Positions 34,319 to 45,293 of a stretch of DNA of 64,000 nucleotides are shown here, in pieces; position 1 is the first letter of the stretch, and each line of letters opens with the position of its first letter. The DNA lies in the NCBI RefSeq assembly GCF_020525925.1, contig NZ_CP084876.1:1364001-1428000 (forward strand), given 5' to 3'. The DNA comes from Klebsiella quasipneumoniae subsp. quasipneumoniae (GTDB lineage Bacteria > Pseudomonadota > Gammaproteobacteria > Enterobacterales > Enterobacteriaceae). The position numbers were made by a program, and so were the translations under genes. The notes below the pieces were generated by a model. It was given only the letters and a program-made list of their open reading frames with translations. It was not told where the DNA came from and ran no database searches.

Positions 34319-35617
34319 TCAGGGGGCGTTTAACACCTGGGCTATATCGGCCGCCAGGCGGGCAATCTCAGCGTCGCTCAGGCGGCCCAGCGACAGGCGT
34401 AGCCCGTGGGAGGGCGTACGGATGCCAAACACCTCCCCCTCGCGGACCAGCCAGCCGGCCCGGGCCAGGCGTAAGGCGTAGGGTTGGCTCGCCGTTGGCA
34501 GCGGCAGCCAGAAATTGAGGCCATCGCCAGGCGCAGCATGACTGTCGCCGTGCCGGGCCAGCGCTGCCGCCAGTTTCTCATTCTGTTGCCGATAGTGACG
34601 GCGGGTCTCCGTCATCGAGGCGATAAACGCCTTATCGGTGAGACAGGCCAGCGTCAGATCCTGCAGCAGATGGCTGACCCACTGGCTGCCGGCGTTAAGC
34701 CGCAGACGCAGCGCGGAGGAGGTGTCGACATCGCTGGCGATAAAAGCCAGCCGCAGGTCTGGCCCGAGGGTTTTTGACATCGAACGCACCACCGCCCAGC
34801 GTTGGGTGCTCGCTGGCAGAGGAGAAAACCAGGGCGTGGCCGACAGCAGGGCAAAATGGTCATCGACGATCGCCAGTACCTGCGGATAGCGGGCCAGCAC
34901 CTCCCGCAGGGCATGCGCCCGGGTTTCCGTCAGGCTACAGCCGGTAGGATTGTGCGCGCGCGGGGTCAAGATCACCGCCCGCGCGCCGTTGCGTAACGCC
35001 TCCTCCAGCCCGTCTGGATCCATCCCCTCGGCATCCACCGCCACCGGGCAGGGGGTAAAGCCAGCGTAACGCACCATATTGATGCTGCTGAGAAAACAGG
35101 GATCTTCAACCACCACGCCGTCGCCGGGGAGCAGCAAGGCGCACAGCAGACGCTCCAGCGCGTCAATCGCCCCGCTGGCGAGATTCAGGGCAAAGGGAAC
35201 GGTTATCTCCCTGGCAAACCATGCCTCAGCCCATTCTCCTAGCCGCGGCTCGATGGGGGCATCGCCATACAGGCGGGGCGTGCGGGCAATTTGGCCCAGA
35301 TAGCGTGGTAAATCAGGCAGCCTGGCGGGATCCGGATTGCCGCTGGAAAGATCGTTCAGCGGCGTCGTGGGGTCACCGCCTTCCAGCGCTGGCAGCGGAT
35401 CCCGGGCTTTGATAGCTGTGCCGTTTCGTCCCTGGCTGACGGCCAGCCCGGAGGTGACCAGCCGTTTATAGGCGGCGGCGACGGTATTGCGATTCACCGC
35501 AAGCTGGCTGGCGAGCTCGCGGACCGGCGGCAGAACCTCTCCGGGCTGCAAGCCACCGCTCTGCACCAGATGGCGGATATGATCGAAGATATCGCTGGCG
35601 GTTTTTCCGGCAAACAT
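34319..35617 (-). CDS. ptsJ: PtsJ, MocR-type regulator of vitamin B6 metabolism
   Basis: A 432-aa MocR/GntR-family regulator: an N-terminal winged helix-turn-helix (LPPVRELASQLAVNRNTVAA, about 25-45) and a fold-type I aminotransferase-like domain. The latter has TPRAHNPTGCSLT and SMSKTLGPDLRLAFI, where the Lys is the expected PLP-binding residue. In Salmonella, PtsJ represses pdxK, and here the gene is divergent from pdxK with an 82-bp gap in which its operator would lie. This regulator is absent from the E. coli K-12 locus. The start ATG 35617 gives MFAGKTASDIFDHIRHL, like the Salmonella protein. Confidence 0.88.
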   Translation of the reverse strand: MFAGKTASDIFDHIRHLVQSGGLQPGEVLPPVRELASQLAVNRNTVAAAYKRLVTSGLAVSQGRNGTAIKARDPLPALEGGDPTTPLNDLSSGNPDPARLPDLPRYLGQIARTPRLYGDAPIEPRLGEWAEAWFAREITVPFALNLASGAIDALERLLCALLLPGDGVVVEDPCFLSSINMVRYAGFTPCPVAVDAEGMDPDGLEEALRNGARAVILTPRAHNPTGCSLTETRAHALREVLARYPQVLAIVDDHFALLSATPWFSPLPASTQRWAVVRSMSKTLGPDLRLAFIASDVDTSSALRLRLNAGSQWVSHLLQDLTLACLTDKAFIASMTETRRHYRQQNEKLAAALARHGDSHAAPGDGLNFWLPLPTASQPYALRLARAGWLVREGEVFGIRTPSHGLRLSLGRLSDAEIARLAADIAQVLNAP

Positions 35618-35699
35618 TATTGACCTATGACAAAATGAAATTTAGCATAGGACGAATCATAATCAGAGCGTGACCCGCTGTCCAGCGGGGGGAGAAAAG

Positions 35700-36566
35700 A
35701 TGGGCCAGCAAGATGACATACAATCAGTGCTCTTTCACGACAAAAGCCGGGCGTCGGAAGTCGATATCGTCGCCGTGCAGTCGCAGGTAGTCTACGGCAG
35801 CGTCGGCAACAGCATCGCGGTACCGGCGATTAAACAGCACGGTCTGCGCGTGCTGGCGGTGCCGACGGTGCTGTTCAGCAATACGCCCCATTATGAGACG
35901 TTCTATGGCGGCATTATCCCGGAGGAGTGGTTTGTCGGGTACCTGCAGGCGCTGGAGGAGCGCGACGCGTTGCGCGAACTGCGTGCGGTGACCACCGGTT
36001 ATATGGGCAACGCCGTGCAAATTGAACGTCTGGCGCAGTGGCTGACGCGGGTCCGCGACCGCCATCCCGATCTCTGTATTCTGGTGGATCCGGTGATTGG
36101 CGATGTCGACAGCGGTATCTACGTCAAGGCCGAGATCCCGGACGCCTATCGTCAGCACCTGCTGCCGCTAGCGCAAGGGATCACCCCTAATCTGTTTGAG
36201 CTGGAGACGCTGAGCGGCCAGCGCTGTCGCAATCAGCCGGAGGCGGTCGCCGCGGCGCGTAGCCTGCTGTCGGACAGCCTCAAATGGGTGGTGATCACCA
36301 GCGCGCCGGGAGAGGCTGATTCGACGATCAATGTGCTGGTGGTGACGGCCGATGCGGTGGAGGTGGTGGTTCACCCGCGGGTGGAGACGGATTTAAAGGG
36401 TACCGGCGATCTGTTCTGCGCCGAGCTGGTGAGCGGGTTGCTTTCCGGCCTGGCGCTGGGTGCTGCGACGGAGGCAGCCGCCCAGCGCGTGCTGGAGGTG
36501 ATGAACTGGACTGCCGCGCAGGGATGTGACGAACTGATCCTGCCTCCGCTGGAGAAACAGAGATGA
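35700..36566 (+). CDS. pdxK: PdxK, pyridoxal/pyridoxine/pyridoxamine kinase
   Basis: A 288-aa ribokinase-superfamily enzyme (E. coli 283) that phosphorylates B6 vitamers in salvage. [16 protein letters not shown] (about 31-46) binds the vitamer, VDPVIGD (about 130-136) is the ATP/Mg region, and [18 protein letters not shown] (about 232-249) holds the catalytic Asp and anion hole. The start at 35700 follows a GGGGGGAG site; the frame extends ten codons upstream, but those would include that site. It overlaps the next gene by ATGA. Confidence 0.96.
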   Translation: MGQQDDIQSVLFHDKSRASEVDIVAVQSQVVYGSVGNSIAVPAIKQHGLRVLAVPTVLFSNTPHYETFYGGIIPEEWFVGYLQALEERDALRELRAVTTGYMGNAVQIERLAQWLTRVRDRHPDLCILVDPVIGDVDSGIYVKAEIPDAYRQHLLPLAQGITPNLFELETLSGQRCRNQPEAVAAARSLLSDSLKWVVITSAPGEADSTINVLVVTADAVEVVVHPRVETDLKGTGDLFCAELVSGLLSGLALGAATEAAAQRVLEVMNWTAAQGCDELILPPLEKQR

Positions 36567-36802
36567 AAAGCTATCGATTAGTAATCCGTCAGCAGGGACG
36601 CATTGTTGGTCATTTTGATACTTCAGGGGAGGCGGCGCTGGAGGATGCCTGCGTGGCGCGGTCGCTGTTCGGCCTGGCCGGTGGATATCAGTGTGAACTG
36701 CTGGTCTCTGACAGCGAGCGGCGAATTCTGGAGAGCACTCCGGAAGGATTGCGTATCTTATCCCGCGAAAAATGCTATCAGCCGGTGACCCACGCGATAT
36801 AA
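36563..36802 (+). CDS. Unknown 79-aa protein coupled to pdxK
   Basis: I do not recognise this gene. The 79-aa product starts [20 protein letters not shown], with an alternating pattern typical of a beta strand pair, then a short acidic helix ([17 protein letters not shown]) and a strand-rich end ([17 protein letters not shown]). There is no signal peptide or membrane segment; two Cys lie in the middle and one near the end. Its ATG overlaps the pdxK stop (ATGA), so it is likely translated by coupling. The base composition is like that of neighbouring genes, and a good terminator closes the pair. A role in B6 metabolism is only a guess from position. Confidence 0.72.
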   Translation: MKSYRLVIRQQGRIVGHFDTSGEAALEDACVARSLFGLAGGYQCELLVSDSERRILESTPEGLRILSREKCYQPVTHAI

Positions 36803-36831
36803 AAAAATGGCGCCTTTCGGCGCCATTTTTA
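36801..36831. terminator. Bidirectional terminator between the pdxK operon and crr
   Basis: AAAAATGGCGCC (36803-36814), loop TTTC, GGCGCCATTTTT (36819-36830): a long near-perfect stem with A and T tracts on the two sides, serving both convergent operons. Confidence 0.9.
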
Positions 36832-36842
36832 TGCAGCAGATA

Positions 36843-37352
36843 TTACTTCTTGATGCGGATTACCGGGGTTTCACCCACGGTCACGCTACCGGACAGTTTG
36901 ATCAGCTCTTTGATCTCGTCCATATTGGAGATAACCACCGGAGTCAGGGTCGACTTGGCTTTCTCTTCCAGCAGCGGCAGATCGAATTCGATAACCGGGT
37001 CGCCGACTTTCACGCGCTGGCCTTCTTCAGCGATACGCTTGAAGCCTTCGCCTTTCAGTTCAACGGTATCAATACCGAAGTGAACGAACAGCTCGATGCC
37101 GCTATCAGATTCAATAGAGAACGCATGGTTGGTTTCGAAAATTTTACCAATGGTACCGTCTACCGGCGCGACCATTTTGTTGCCGGTCGGTTTGATGGCA
37201 ATCCCATCGCCCACAATTTTTTCCGCAAAAACCACATCCGGCACGTCTTCAATGTTGACGATCTCACCGGAGAGGGGAGCAACAATCTCAATAGTTCCGG
37301 TGTCTTTCTTGTCATCAGAAACCAGAGATTTCAATTTATCAAACAAACCCAT
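36843..37352 (-). CDS. crr: Crr, PTS glucose-specific EIIA component
   Basis: A 169-aa protein, identical in length to E. coli EIIA-Glc. It takes phosphate from HPr and passes it to EIIBC-Glc, and it controls adenylate cyclase and inducer exclusion. The phosphorylated His is in [14 protein letters not shown] (about 88-101), and the second active-site His is in [11 protein letters not shown]. The amphipathic N-terminus [10 protein letters not shown] is the membrane-anchoring helix. It is the last gene of ptsHI-crr, 42 nt behind ptsI. Confidence 0.98.
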   Translation of the reverse strand: MGLFDKLKSLVSDDKKDTGTIEIVAPLSGEIVNIEDVPDVVFAEKIVGDGIAIKPTGNKMVAPVDGTIGKIFETNHAFSIESDSGIELFVHFGIDTVELKGEGFKRIAEEGQRVKVGDPVIEFDLPLLEEKAKSTLTPVVISNMDEIKELIKLSGSVTVGETPVIRIKK

Positions 37353-37394
37353 GATCTTCTCCTAAGCAGTAATTTGGGCCGCGCATCTCGTGGA

Positions 37395-39122
37395 TTAGCA
37401 GATTGTTTTTTCTTCAATGAACTTGTTAACCAGCGTCATTAACTCGTCCGTTGTCGGTTGAGCAAGAGCCTGCTCTGCTAATACTTTCGCATCTTCGAAG
37501 TTCGTGTTACGAATAATCTTCTTGATGCGCGGGATGGAAATGGCGCTCATAGAGAATTCGTCCAGCCCCATACCCAGCAACAGAAGTGTAGCACGTTCAT
37601 CGCCCGCAAGCTCACCGCACATGCCAGTCCATTTACCTTCAGCGTGAGAAGCATCAATAACTTGCTTAATCAGATTCAGTACAGACGGTGACATCGGCTG
37701 GTAAAGATGTGAAATCATATCATTACCACGGTCAACTGCCAGAGTATATTGCGTTAAATCATTGGTGCCGATACTAAAGAAATCAACTTCTTTGGCCAGA
37801 TGACGAGCAATGGTCGCCGCAGCCGGTGTTTCCACCATCACGCCGATCTCAATGGATTCGTCAAATGCTTTACCTTCGTCACGCAGTTCCTGTTTGTAGA
37901 TTTCGATCTCTTTCTTCAGCGCACGCACTTCTTCAACAGAGATGATCATCGGGAACATAATGCGCAGCTTACCGAAAGCGGAGGCACGCAGGATGGCGCG
38001 AACCTGATCGCGGAGGATCTCTTTACGATCCATCGCGATACGCACAGCACGCCAGCCGAGGAACGGGTTCTCTTCTTTCGGGAAGTTCATGTACGGCAGC
38101 TCTTTGTCGCCGCCGATGTCCATGGTACGCACGATAACGGCCTGAGAGCCACAGGCTTCAGCCACCGCTTTATAAGCCGCAAACTGCTCTTCTTCGGTTG
38201 GCAGCGCGTCGCGATCCATGAACAGGAATTCAGTACGATACAGGCCTACGCCTTCGGCGCCGTTGCGCTCAGCACCTTCGACGTCGCGAACGGTACCGAT
38301 GTTGGCGCACACTTCAACCTGATGGCCGTCGAGAGTAATCGCCGGCAGATCTTTCAGTTTCGCCAGTTCGGCTTTTTCTTCCGCAACCTGAGCCTGCAGA
38401 TTACGCAGCGCTTCAATTTGCTCGTTAGACGGGTTGATCAGAACCTGGTTGTTCACCGCGTCGAGAATCAGATAGTCGCCGTTTTTCACCTGCGCCGTGA
38501 TGCTGCCGGTGCCCACGATGGCCGGCAGTTCGAGGGAACGCGCCATGATGGAGGTGTGGGAGGTACGGCCGCCCGCGTCGGTGATGAAACCCAGCACTTT
38601 TTTCAGGTTCAGCTGTGCGGTTTCTGACGGGGTCAGATCGGCGGCGACGAGGATGACTTCATCCTGAATCGCGCTCAGATCGATGATGGCCAGACCAAGG
38701 ATGTTGCGCAGCAGGCGCTTACCGATATCACGTACGTCAGCCGCACGTTCTTTCAGGTATTCATCGTCCAGCTCTTCCAGGGCAGTGGCCTGACCGTCGA
38801 TAACTTCATTGGCTGCCGCGTCGGCAGTCATATGCTTATCTTTAATCAGGGCTATGATTTCCTGCTCAAGCTCCTCATCTTCCAGCAGCATAATATGCCC
38901 TTCGAAGATGGCTTCTTTTTCTTCACCGAAAGTTTCACCAGCTTTGGTTTTGATGACCTCCAGCTGGGCGGAGGCCTTGGCGCGGCCGCTCAGGAAACGT
39001 TCGACTTCCTGATCAACCTTATCGGCAGAAATTTTCTTCCGGTCGATGACAATTTCATCTTCCTTCAGCAGCAGTGCTTTGCCGAAGGCGATACCCGGGG
39101 ATGCTAAAATGCCTGAAATCAT
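37395..39122 (-). CDS. ptsI: PtsI, phosphoenolpyruvate-protein phosphotransferase (enzyme I)
   Basis: A 575-aa enzyme, the same length as E. coli EI. It autophosphorylates from PEP and passes the phosphate to HPr. The phospho-His motif is [20 protein letters not shown] (about 184-203; His 189), and the PEP-binding part has [16 protein letters not shown] and the catalytic Cys in [10 protein letters not shown] (about 501-510). Its codon use is strongly biased, as expected for a highly expressed gene. It lies 44 nt behind ptsH in the pts operon. Confidence 0.98.
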   Translation of the reverse strand: MISGILASPGIAFGKALLLKEDEIVIDRKKISADKVDQEVERFLSGRAKASAQLEVIKTKAGETFGEEKEAIFEGHIMLLEDEELEQEIIALIKDKHMTADAAANEVIDGQATALEELDDEYLKERAADVRDIGKRLLRNILGLAIIDLSAIQDEVILVAADLTPSETAQLNLKKVLGFITDAGGRTSHTSIMARSLELPAIVGTGSITAQVKNGDYLILDAVNNQVLINPSNEQIEALRNLQAQVAEEKAELAKLKDLPAITLDGHQVEVCANIGTVRDVEGAERNGAEGVGLYRTEFLFMDRDALPTEEEQFAAYKAVAEACGSQAVIVRTMDIGGDKELPYMNFPKEENPFLGWRAVRIAMDRKEILRDQVRAILRASAFGKLRIMFPMIISVEEVRALKKEIEIYKQELRDEGKAFDESIEIGVMVETPAAATIARHLAKEVDFFSIGTNDLTQYTLAVDRGNDMISHLYQPMSPSVLNLIKQVIDASHAEGKWTGMCGELAGDERATLLLLGMGLDEFSMSAISIPRIKKIIRNTNFEDAKVLAEQALAQPTTDELMTLVNKFIEEKTIC

Positions 39123-39166
39123 AACCCTACCTTACTTGTGACTGATATGAAAAAGAACCCGTGAAC

Positions 39167-39424
39167 TTACTCGAGTTCAGCCATCAGTTTAACCAGATGC
39201 TCAACCGCTTTCTGTTCATCTTCGCCTTCCGCGGAGAGGGTTACTACGGTGCCCTGGGTCAGGCCCAGAGTCTGCAGTTTGAACAGGCTTTTGGCGCTGG
39301 CGCTTTTGCCGTTGGAGGTTACAGTGATCTCAGAAGTGAAGCCTTTAGCTTCTTTAACAAACTGAGCAGCAGGGCGGGTGTGCAGACCGTTCGGAGCGGT
39401 AATGGTAACTTCTTGCTGGAACAT
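39167..39424 (-). CDS. ptsH: PtsH, HPr phosphocarrier protein
   Basis: An 85-aa phosphocarrier between enzyme I and the sugar-specific EIIA domains. [17 protein letters not shown] carries the active His 15 with its Arg 17 partner. [11 protein letters not shown] contains Ser 46, which in enterobacteria is not regulated by an HPr kinase. The ribosome binding site GGGGAAAT precedes the start. First gene of ptsHI-crr; a 30-bp hairpin (39461-39490) lies in its leader. Confidence 0.98.
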   Translation of the reverse strand: MFQQEVTITAPNGLHTRPAAQFVKEAKGFTSEITVTSNGKSASAKSLFKLQTLGLTQGTVVTLSAEGEDEQKAVEHLVKLMAELE

Positions 39425-39460
39425 TATATTTCCCCAACTTATAGGTTTAGTGTTGTGGAC

Positions 39461-39490
39461 CTAAAGTCTAGTCTAACGACTCGACTTTAG
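39461..39490 (-). promoter_or_regulatory. Hairpin in the ptsH leader
   Basis: On the plus strand CTAAAGTCTAGTC (39461-39473), TAAC, GACTCGACTTTAG (39478-39490): 13-base arms with one mismatch. It sits 37 nt before the ptsH start codon, inside the transcript from the upstream promoter. No T tract follows, so it is not a normal terminator. Confidence 0.6.
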
Positions 39491-39591
39491 CCTGTATTGT
39501 TAGCGCCGGCGTTACGTTTCCGGCCTTGGCGTCGGCAGCGCCTGGCGCTGCGAAGACCTGCGGGCCATTGACGTCTAGCACGTCATTAAAC

Positions 39592-39621
39592 ATTATGCCG
39601 CGAAAGGAAGACTTGAACCAA
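39592..39621 (-). promoter_or_regulatory. Upstream pts promoter (P0-like)
   Basis: Minus strand: TTGGTT (39616-39621) as -35 and CATAAT (39592-39597) as -10 with an 18-bp spacer. The sequence resembles the E. coli ptsH P0 region. Confidence 0.6.
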
Positions 39622-39626
39622 ATCAT

Positions 39627-39640
39627 AAAATCGATTCAGC
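39627..39640 (-). promoter_or_regulatory. Cra (FruR) box of the pts operon
   Basis: Minus strand GCTGAATCGATTTT matches the Cra consensus RSTGAAWCSNTHHW at every position. It lies just upstream of the P0-like promoter, an arrangement known from E. coli ptsHI. Confidence 0.7.
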
Positions 39641-39754
39641 TGGCGGAAATCCTCTTCTGAATAATTTCGCGCATCAAAATAAATGTGCTGGTTAAATACC
39701 AGACCCTACGAGGTGAATCAATGCCAGGAGGGGTAAAACTTTGACGTATGCCAC

Positions 39755-39782
39755 AAAAAAGCACCTGAAAAGGTGCTTTTTT
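39755..39782 (-). terminator. Terminator of cysK
   Basis: AAAAAAGCACCT (39755-39766), GAAA, AGGTGCTTTTTT (39771-39782). On the minus strand the stem ends in a run of six T, directly behind cysK. Confidence 0.9.
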
Positions 39783-39804
39783 ACACATTATTTACAAGCT
39801 GGCA

Positions 39805-40776
39805 CTACTGTTGCAGTTCTTTCTCGGTGAAGAGATCGGCAAACAGCGCGGTGCTTAAATAACGCTCACCCGAGGAAGGCAGGATAACCACAATATTCTT
39901 ATTGGTAAAGGCTTCATCTTCCTGCAGCTTCAACGCCGCGGCAACGGCGGCCCCGGAAGAGATACCCGCGAGGATGCCTTCTTCTTCCATCAGGCGGCGT
40001 GCCGTGGAGATCGCTTCATCATTGGTGATACCGATCACTTTGTCCACCAGCTTCAGATCCAGGTTACCAGGAATGAAGCCGGCGCCGATGCCCTGAATTT
40101 TGTGCGGGCCCGGCTTGAGCTCTTCACCCGCCAGCGCCTGGGAGATAACCGGCGAATCGGTCGGTTCAACCGCGACGGTGAACAGATCTTTTTTGCCCTT
40201 GGTGTTTTTAATGTAGCGGCTGACGCCGGTCAGCGTACCGCCGGTACCTACGCCGGAGATGAAAACATCCACCTGACCGTCGGTGTCTTCCCAGATTTCC
40301 GGGCCGGTGGTCTTTTCGTGGATTTCCGGGTTAGCCGGGTTGCTGAACTGCTGCAGCAACAGGAATTTTTCCGGGTTGCTGGCGACAATCTCTTCCGCTT
40401 TCTGAATGGCGCCTTTCATGCCTTTGGCGCCTTCGGTCAGCACCAGGTTGGCGCCCAGCGCTTTCAGAAGCTTACGACGCTCGATGCTCATGGTTTCCGG
40501 CATGGTTAGCGTTAGCTTGTAGCCGCGAGCCGCCGCCACGTAGGCGAGGGCGATACCGGTGTTGCCGCTGGTCGGTTCGACCAGTTCCACGCCAGGTTTC
40601 AGCACGCCGCGCTTTTCAGCATCCCAGATCATATTGGCGCCGATACGGCATTTTACGCTAAAGCTCGGGTTACGAGATTCTACCTTTGCCAGGATACGGC
40701 CGTTACCAATGCGGTTCAGTCGTACCAGCGGCGTATGACCGATAGTCAGGGAGTTGTCTTCAAAAATCTTACTCAT
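39805..40776 (-). CDS. cysK: CysK, cysteine synthase A (O-acetylserine sulfhydrylase A)
   Basis: A 323-aa PLP enzyme, the length of E. coli CysK, joining sulfide to O-acetylserine. The PLP Lys is in [13 protein letters not shown] (about 36-48; Lys near 42), and the substrate loop is [13 protein letters not shown]. The last residue pattern that docks into CysE belongs to the partner, not to CysK. It also serves as an activator of CdiA toxins in some strains (known of the family). Transcribed alone, next to cysZ on the same strand; CysB control is expected but I cannot mark the sites with confidence. Confidence 0.98.
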   Translation of the reverse strand: MSKIFEDNSLTIGHTPLVRLNRIGNGRILAKVESRNPSFSVKCRIGANMIWDAEKRGVLKPGVELVEPTSGNTGIALAYVAAARGYKLTLTMPETMSIERRKLLKALGANLVLTEGAKGMKGAIQKAEEIVASNPEKFLLLQQFSNPANPEIHEKTTGPEIWEDTDGQVDVFISGVGTGGTLTGVSRYIKNTKGKKDLFTVAVEPTDSPVISQALAGEELKPGPHKIQGIGAGFIPGNLDLKLVDKVIGITNDEAISTARRLMEEEGILAGISSGAAVAAALKLQEDEAFTNKNIVVILPSSGERYLSTALFADLFTEKELQQ

Positions 40777-40913
40777 GGCCCGTCCTTAACTGTATGAAAT
40801 TTGGGGGTACGGCATCAGCATACCCGCTTAAAGAATATGCGGAAGTAAGGATTTAGCATATCTATATGCGGAAGGGAAATAATGATGATCAAGAAGGAAT
40901 AAGTGAGATATAA

Positions 40914-40933
40914 GGAGCGGCTCTCGCCGCTCC
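40914..40933 (-). terminator. Hairpin after cysZ
   Basis: GGAGCGGC (40914-40921), TCTC, GCCGCTCC (40926-40933): a perfect 8-bp stem 16 nt behind the cysZ stop. On the minus strand only TTATATC follows, so termination may be partial. Confidence 0.55.
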
Positions 40934-40949
40934 AGGGGAGGTGCTGCTG

Positions 40950-41711
40950 TTACTTCCAGCTGGCGTGTCTGTCGCGATAGCAATCGACCCACATGGCGGT
41001 GGCGCCGCAGATAGCCACCGGTAGGATCACCAGGTTTAACACCGGGATCATGGTGAACAGGCTGGTGAGCGCGCCAAACTGCATATTCATCACCTTGCGG
41101 CTGCGCAGCGCTTCGCGCATGGTCCTGAAGGGGACCTTGTGGTTATCGAAGGGGTAATCGCAGTATTGAATCGCCAGCATCCATGCGCTGAACAGAAACC
41201 AGAGTACCGGGGCCACCGTCTGGCCAACGCCGGGTATAAAGTAGAGCAGCAACAGTACGATGGCGCGGGGCAGGTACCAGGCCAGCTTCTGCCACTCACG
41301 CTTCATGATGCGCGGAATATCCTTCATGATGCCAAAGACGCCGACGTCCGGCGGGGTGGCGCCAGTCAGACGCGCTTCCAGCTGTTCCGCCAGCAGGCCG
41401 CTGAACGGGGCGGCAATCCAGTTGGCAATAGTAGAAAAGAAATAGCCAAACACCAGCAGGATCGACAGCACCACCACCGGCCACAGCAGGTAATTTAGCC
41501 ACTGCAGCCAGTCAGGCACATGGCTCATCAGCGAAGGGATCCAGCTGTCGAGACGGGTAAACAGCCACCAGAAAGCACCGCCCATCAGCAGCACGTTAAC
41601 CAGTAAAGGCAGGAAGACATAACGACGTATGCCCGGCAGCCTGATGAGTTTCCAGCCCTGCGAAAAGTAGTATACGCCGCTACGCGGGGTCGGTGCGGAT
41701 GATGAAACCAT
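40950..41711 (-). CDS. cysZ: CysZ, sulfate permease
   Basis: A 253-aa inner-membrane protein, the length of E. coli CysZ, which imports sulfate by a proton-driven route independent of CysPUWA. Hydrophobic segments are seen around [52 protein letters not shown] and the C-terminal [13 protein letters not shown]. The start at 41711 gives the conserved [20 protein letters not shown]; an in-frame ATG nine codons upstream has no matching family sequence. Divergent from zipA. Confidence 0.96.
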   Translation of the reverse strand: MVSSSAPTPRSGVYYFSQGWKLIRLPGIRRYVFLPLLVNVLLMGGAFWWLFTRLDSWIPSLMSHVPDWLQWLNYLLWPVVVLSILLVFGYFFSTIANWIAAPFSGLLAEQLEARLTGATPPDVGVFGIMKDIPRIMKREWQKLAWYLPRAIVLLLLYFIPGVGQTVAPVLWFLFSAWMLAIQYCDYPFDNHKVPFRTMREALRSRKVMNMQFGALTSLFTMIPVLNLVILPVAICGATAMWVDCYRDRHASWK

Positions 41712-41941
41712 AGCCAGGCATTGCTCCTTTTTGAACATCCAGTGTGAATGCTCGCTTATTTTATCTGGTCGTCAGACAATAACCAGTTAGGAAATGTTCG
41801 AAAAAACAGCAAAAAGCACGATTTAGTTCATCTTTATGTGGTGAAAGCGACCGACGCACTTGCACTTGAGGTAATCGGCAAATACTCTTAGTGAGTAAAT
41901 GTTTGCCGTGGTGGCAAGGTGTTAGAACAACAGAGAATATA

Positions 41942-42988
41942 ATGATGCAGGATTTGCGTCTGATATTAATCATTGTTGGCGCGATCGCCATAATCGCTTT
42001 ACTGGTACATGGTTTCTGGACCAGCCGTAAAGAACGTTCTTCGATGTTTCGCGATCGCCCACTGAAACGTATGAAGTCGCGCGACGATGAGTCGGAAAAC
42101 GACGACTTTGATGATAATGTTGAAGGCGTAGGTGAAGTCCGCGTTCATCCGGTGACTCACGCTCCGCACGGCGCGCATGGGGAGCATGAAGCCCCTCGTC
42201 AGGCGCCGCAGCACCAGTACCAGCCGCCTTACGAGCGCCAGATGCAGCAGCCTGTGCGTCCTGAGGAACCGGTTCGTCAGGCGCCGCCGCGCCAGGCCCC
42301 GGCACAACCGCAGGGACAACCGTCTGCGCCGCATGCGGCTCCGCAGCCTGGCTGGCAACAGCCGCAACCCGCGCAGCCGCAACACCAGCCGCAACCTGCT
42401 GTGCAACAGCCTGTCGCGCCGCAGCCGGTGACCCCGACCGTCGCCCAGCCGCAACCGGCCGCTCCGCAGCAGCCTGCGTCCCAGCCTGTTGCCGCGCCGC
42501 AGCCCGCGGTTGCTGAACCGCAGCCGACAGAGCAGCAGCAGCCTGCAGCGCCCCAGCCGAAAGAGCGTAAAGAGACGGTCATCGTGATGAACGTTGCCGC
42601 GCACCATGGCGCGCAGCTTAACGGCGAGGTGCTTATCAATAGCATCCAGCAGGCCGGGTTCAAGTTTGGTGAAATGAATATTTTCCACCGCCATCTGAGC
42701 CCGGACGGCAGCGGCCCGGTACTGTTCAGCCTGGCCAACATGGTGAAGCCGGGGACCTTCAATCCGGACAGCATGGCGGATATGATGACCCCTGGGGTGA
42801 CTATCTTTATGCAGGTCCCTTCCTACGGTGATGAACTGCAGAACTTCAAGCTGATGCTGCAGTCTGCGCAGTATATCGCCGATGAAGTGGGCGGCGTGGT
42901 GCTTGACGATCAGCGTCGCATGATGACGCCGCAAAAACTGCGTGAATACCAGGATCGTATTCGCGAAGTGAAAGACGCGAACGCCTGA
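41942..42988 (+). CDS. zipA: ZipA, cell-division protein
   Basis: A 348-aa protein (E. coli 328) that tethers FtsZ to the membrane at the septum. The N-terminus [20 protein letters not shown] is the membrane anchor, followed by a basic patch ([20 protein letters not shown]), an acidic stretch and a long Pro/Gln-rich linker (about residues 85-210) with many PQP and PAQP repeats. The C-terminal globular domain (about 210-348, from [13 protein letters not shown]) binds the FtsZ tail. The linker is the part that differs most from E. coli and explains the extra length. The ATG at 42 or 45 of this block (41942 or 41945) may be used. Confidence 0.96.
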   Translation: MMQDLRLILIIVGAIAIIALLVHGFWTSRKERSSMFRDRPLKRMKSRDDESENDDFDDNVEGVGEVRVHPVTHAPHGAHGEHEAPRQAPQHQYQPPYERQMQQPVRPEEPVRQAPPRQAPAQPQGQPSAPHAAPQPGWQQPQPAQPQHQPQPAVQQPVAPQPVTPTVAQPQPAAPQQPASQPVAAPQPAVAEPQPTEQQQPAAPQPKERKETVIVMNVAAHHGAQLNGEVLINSIQQAGFKFGEMNIFHRHLSPDGSGPVLFSLANMVKPGTFNPDSMADMMTPGVTIFMQVPSYGDELQNFKLMLQSAQYIADEVGGVVLDDQRRMMTPQKLREYQDRIREVKDANA

Positions 42989-43015
42989 CGTCGCGCGTTA
43001 TCTCAACTCCTTCTC

Positions 43016-43040
43016 AACCCCCGCCTGTCGGGGGTTTTTT
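43016..43040 (+). terminator. Terminator between zipA and ligA
   Basis: AACCCCCG (43016-43023), CCTGT, CGGGGGTT (43029-43036) and a run of T to 43040. It lies only 18 nt before ligA, so ligA expression must come from read-through or from a promoter inside zipA. Confidence 0.85.
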
Positions 43041-43048
43041 ATCATTGA

Positions 43049-45073
<2,025 letters not shown>

Positions 45074-45074
45074 C

Positions 45075-45293
45075 GTGGATAAAGCGCAGCTGGTGGAGAT
45101 CGCCAATACTGAGATGCCGTTCGGTAAATACAAGGGGCGTCGTTTAATCGATGTCCCGGAGGAGTATTTATTGTGGTTCGCGCGCAAGGATCAATTCCCT
45201 GCCGGCCATCTCGGCGAGCTGATGGCGCTGACCCTGCTGATTAAAAGCGAGGGGCTGAGCGATCTGGTCCAGCCCCTGAAGAAAGCGCGTTAA
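45075..45293 (+). CDS. ypeB: YpeB, DUF3820 protein
   Basis: A 72-aa protein with a GTG start one base after the ligA stop. MPFGKYKGRRLIDVPEEYLL is the DUF3820 core, found in small proteins of unknown function and in some nucleic-acid enzymes. It is the same length as E. coli YpeB. Its stop TAA is shared, in TTAA, with the stop of the convergent gene yfeH. The link to ligA is conserved in enterobacteria, so a nucleic-acid role is possible but not shown. Confidence 0.92.
   Translation: MDKAQLVEIANTEMPFGKYKGRRLIDVPEEYLLWFARKDQFPAGHLGELMALTLLIKSEGLSDLVQPLKKAR

Noticed and set aside
42177..42431. Arg-rich frame inside zipA
   Set aside because: A shifted reading of the Pro/Gln-rich linker, whose low-complexity codons yield open frames in several phases.
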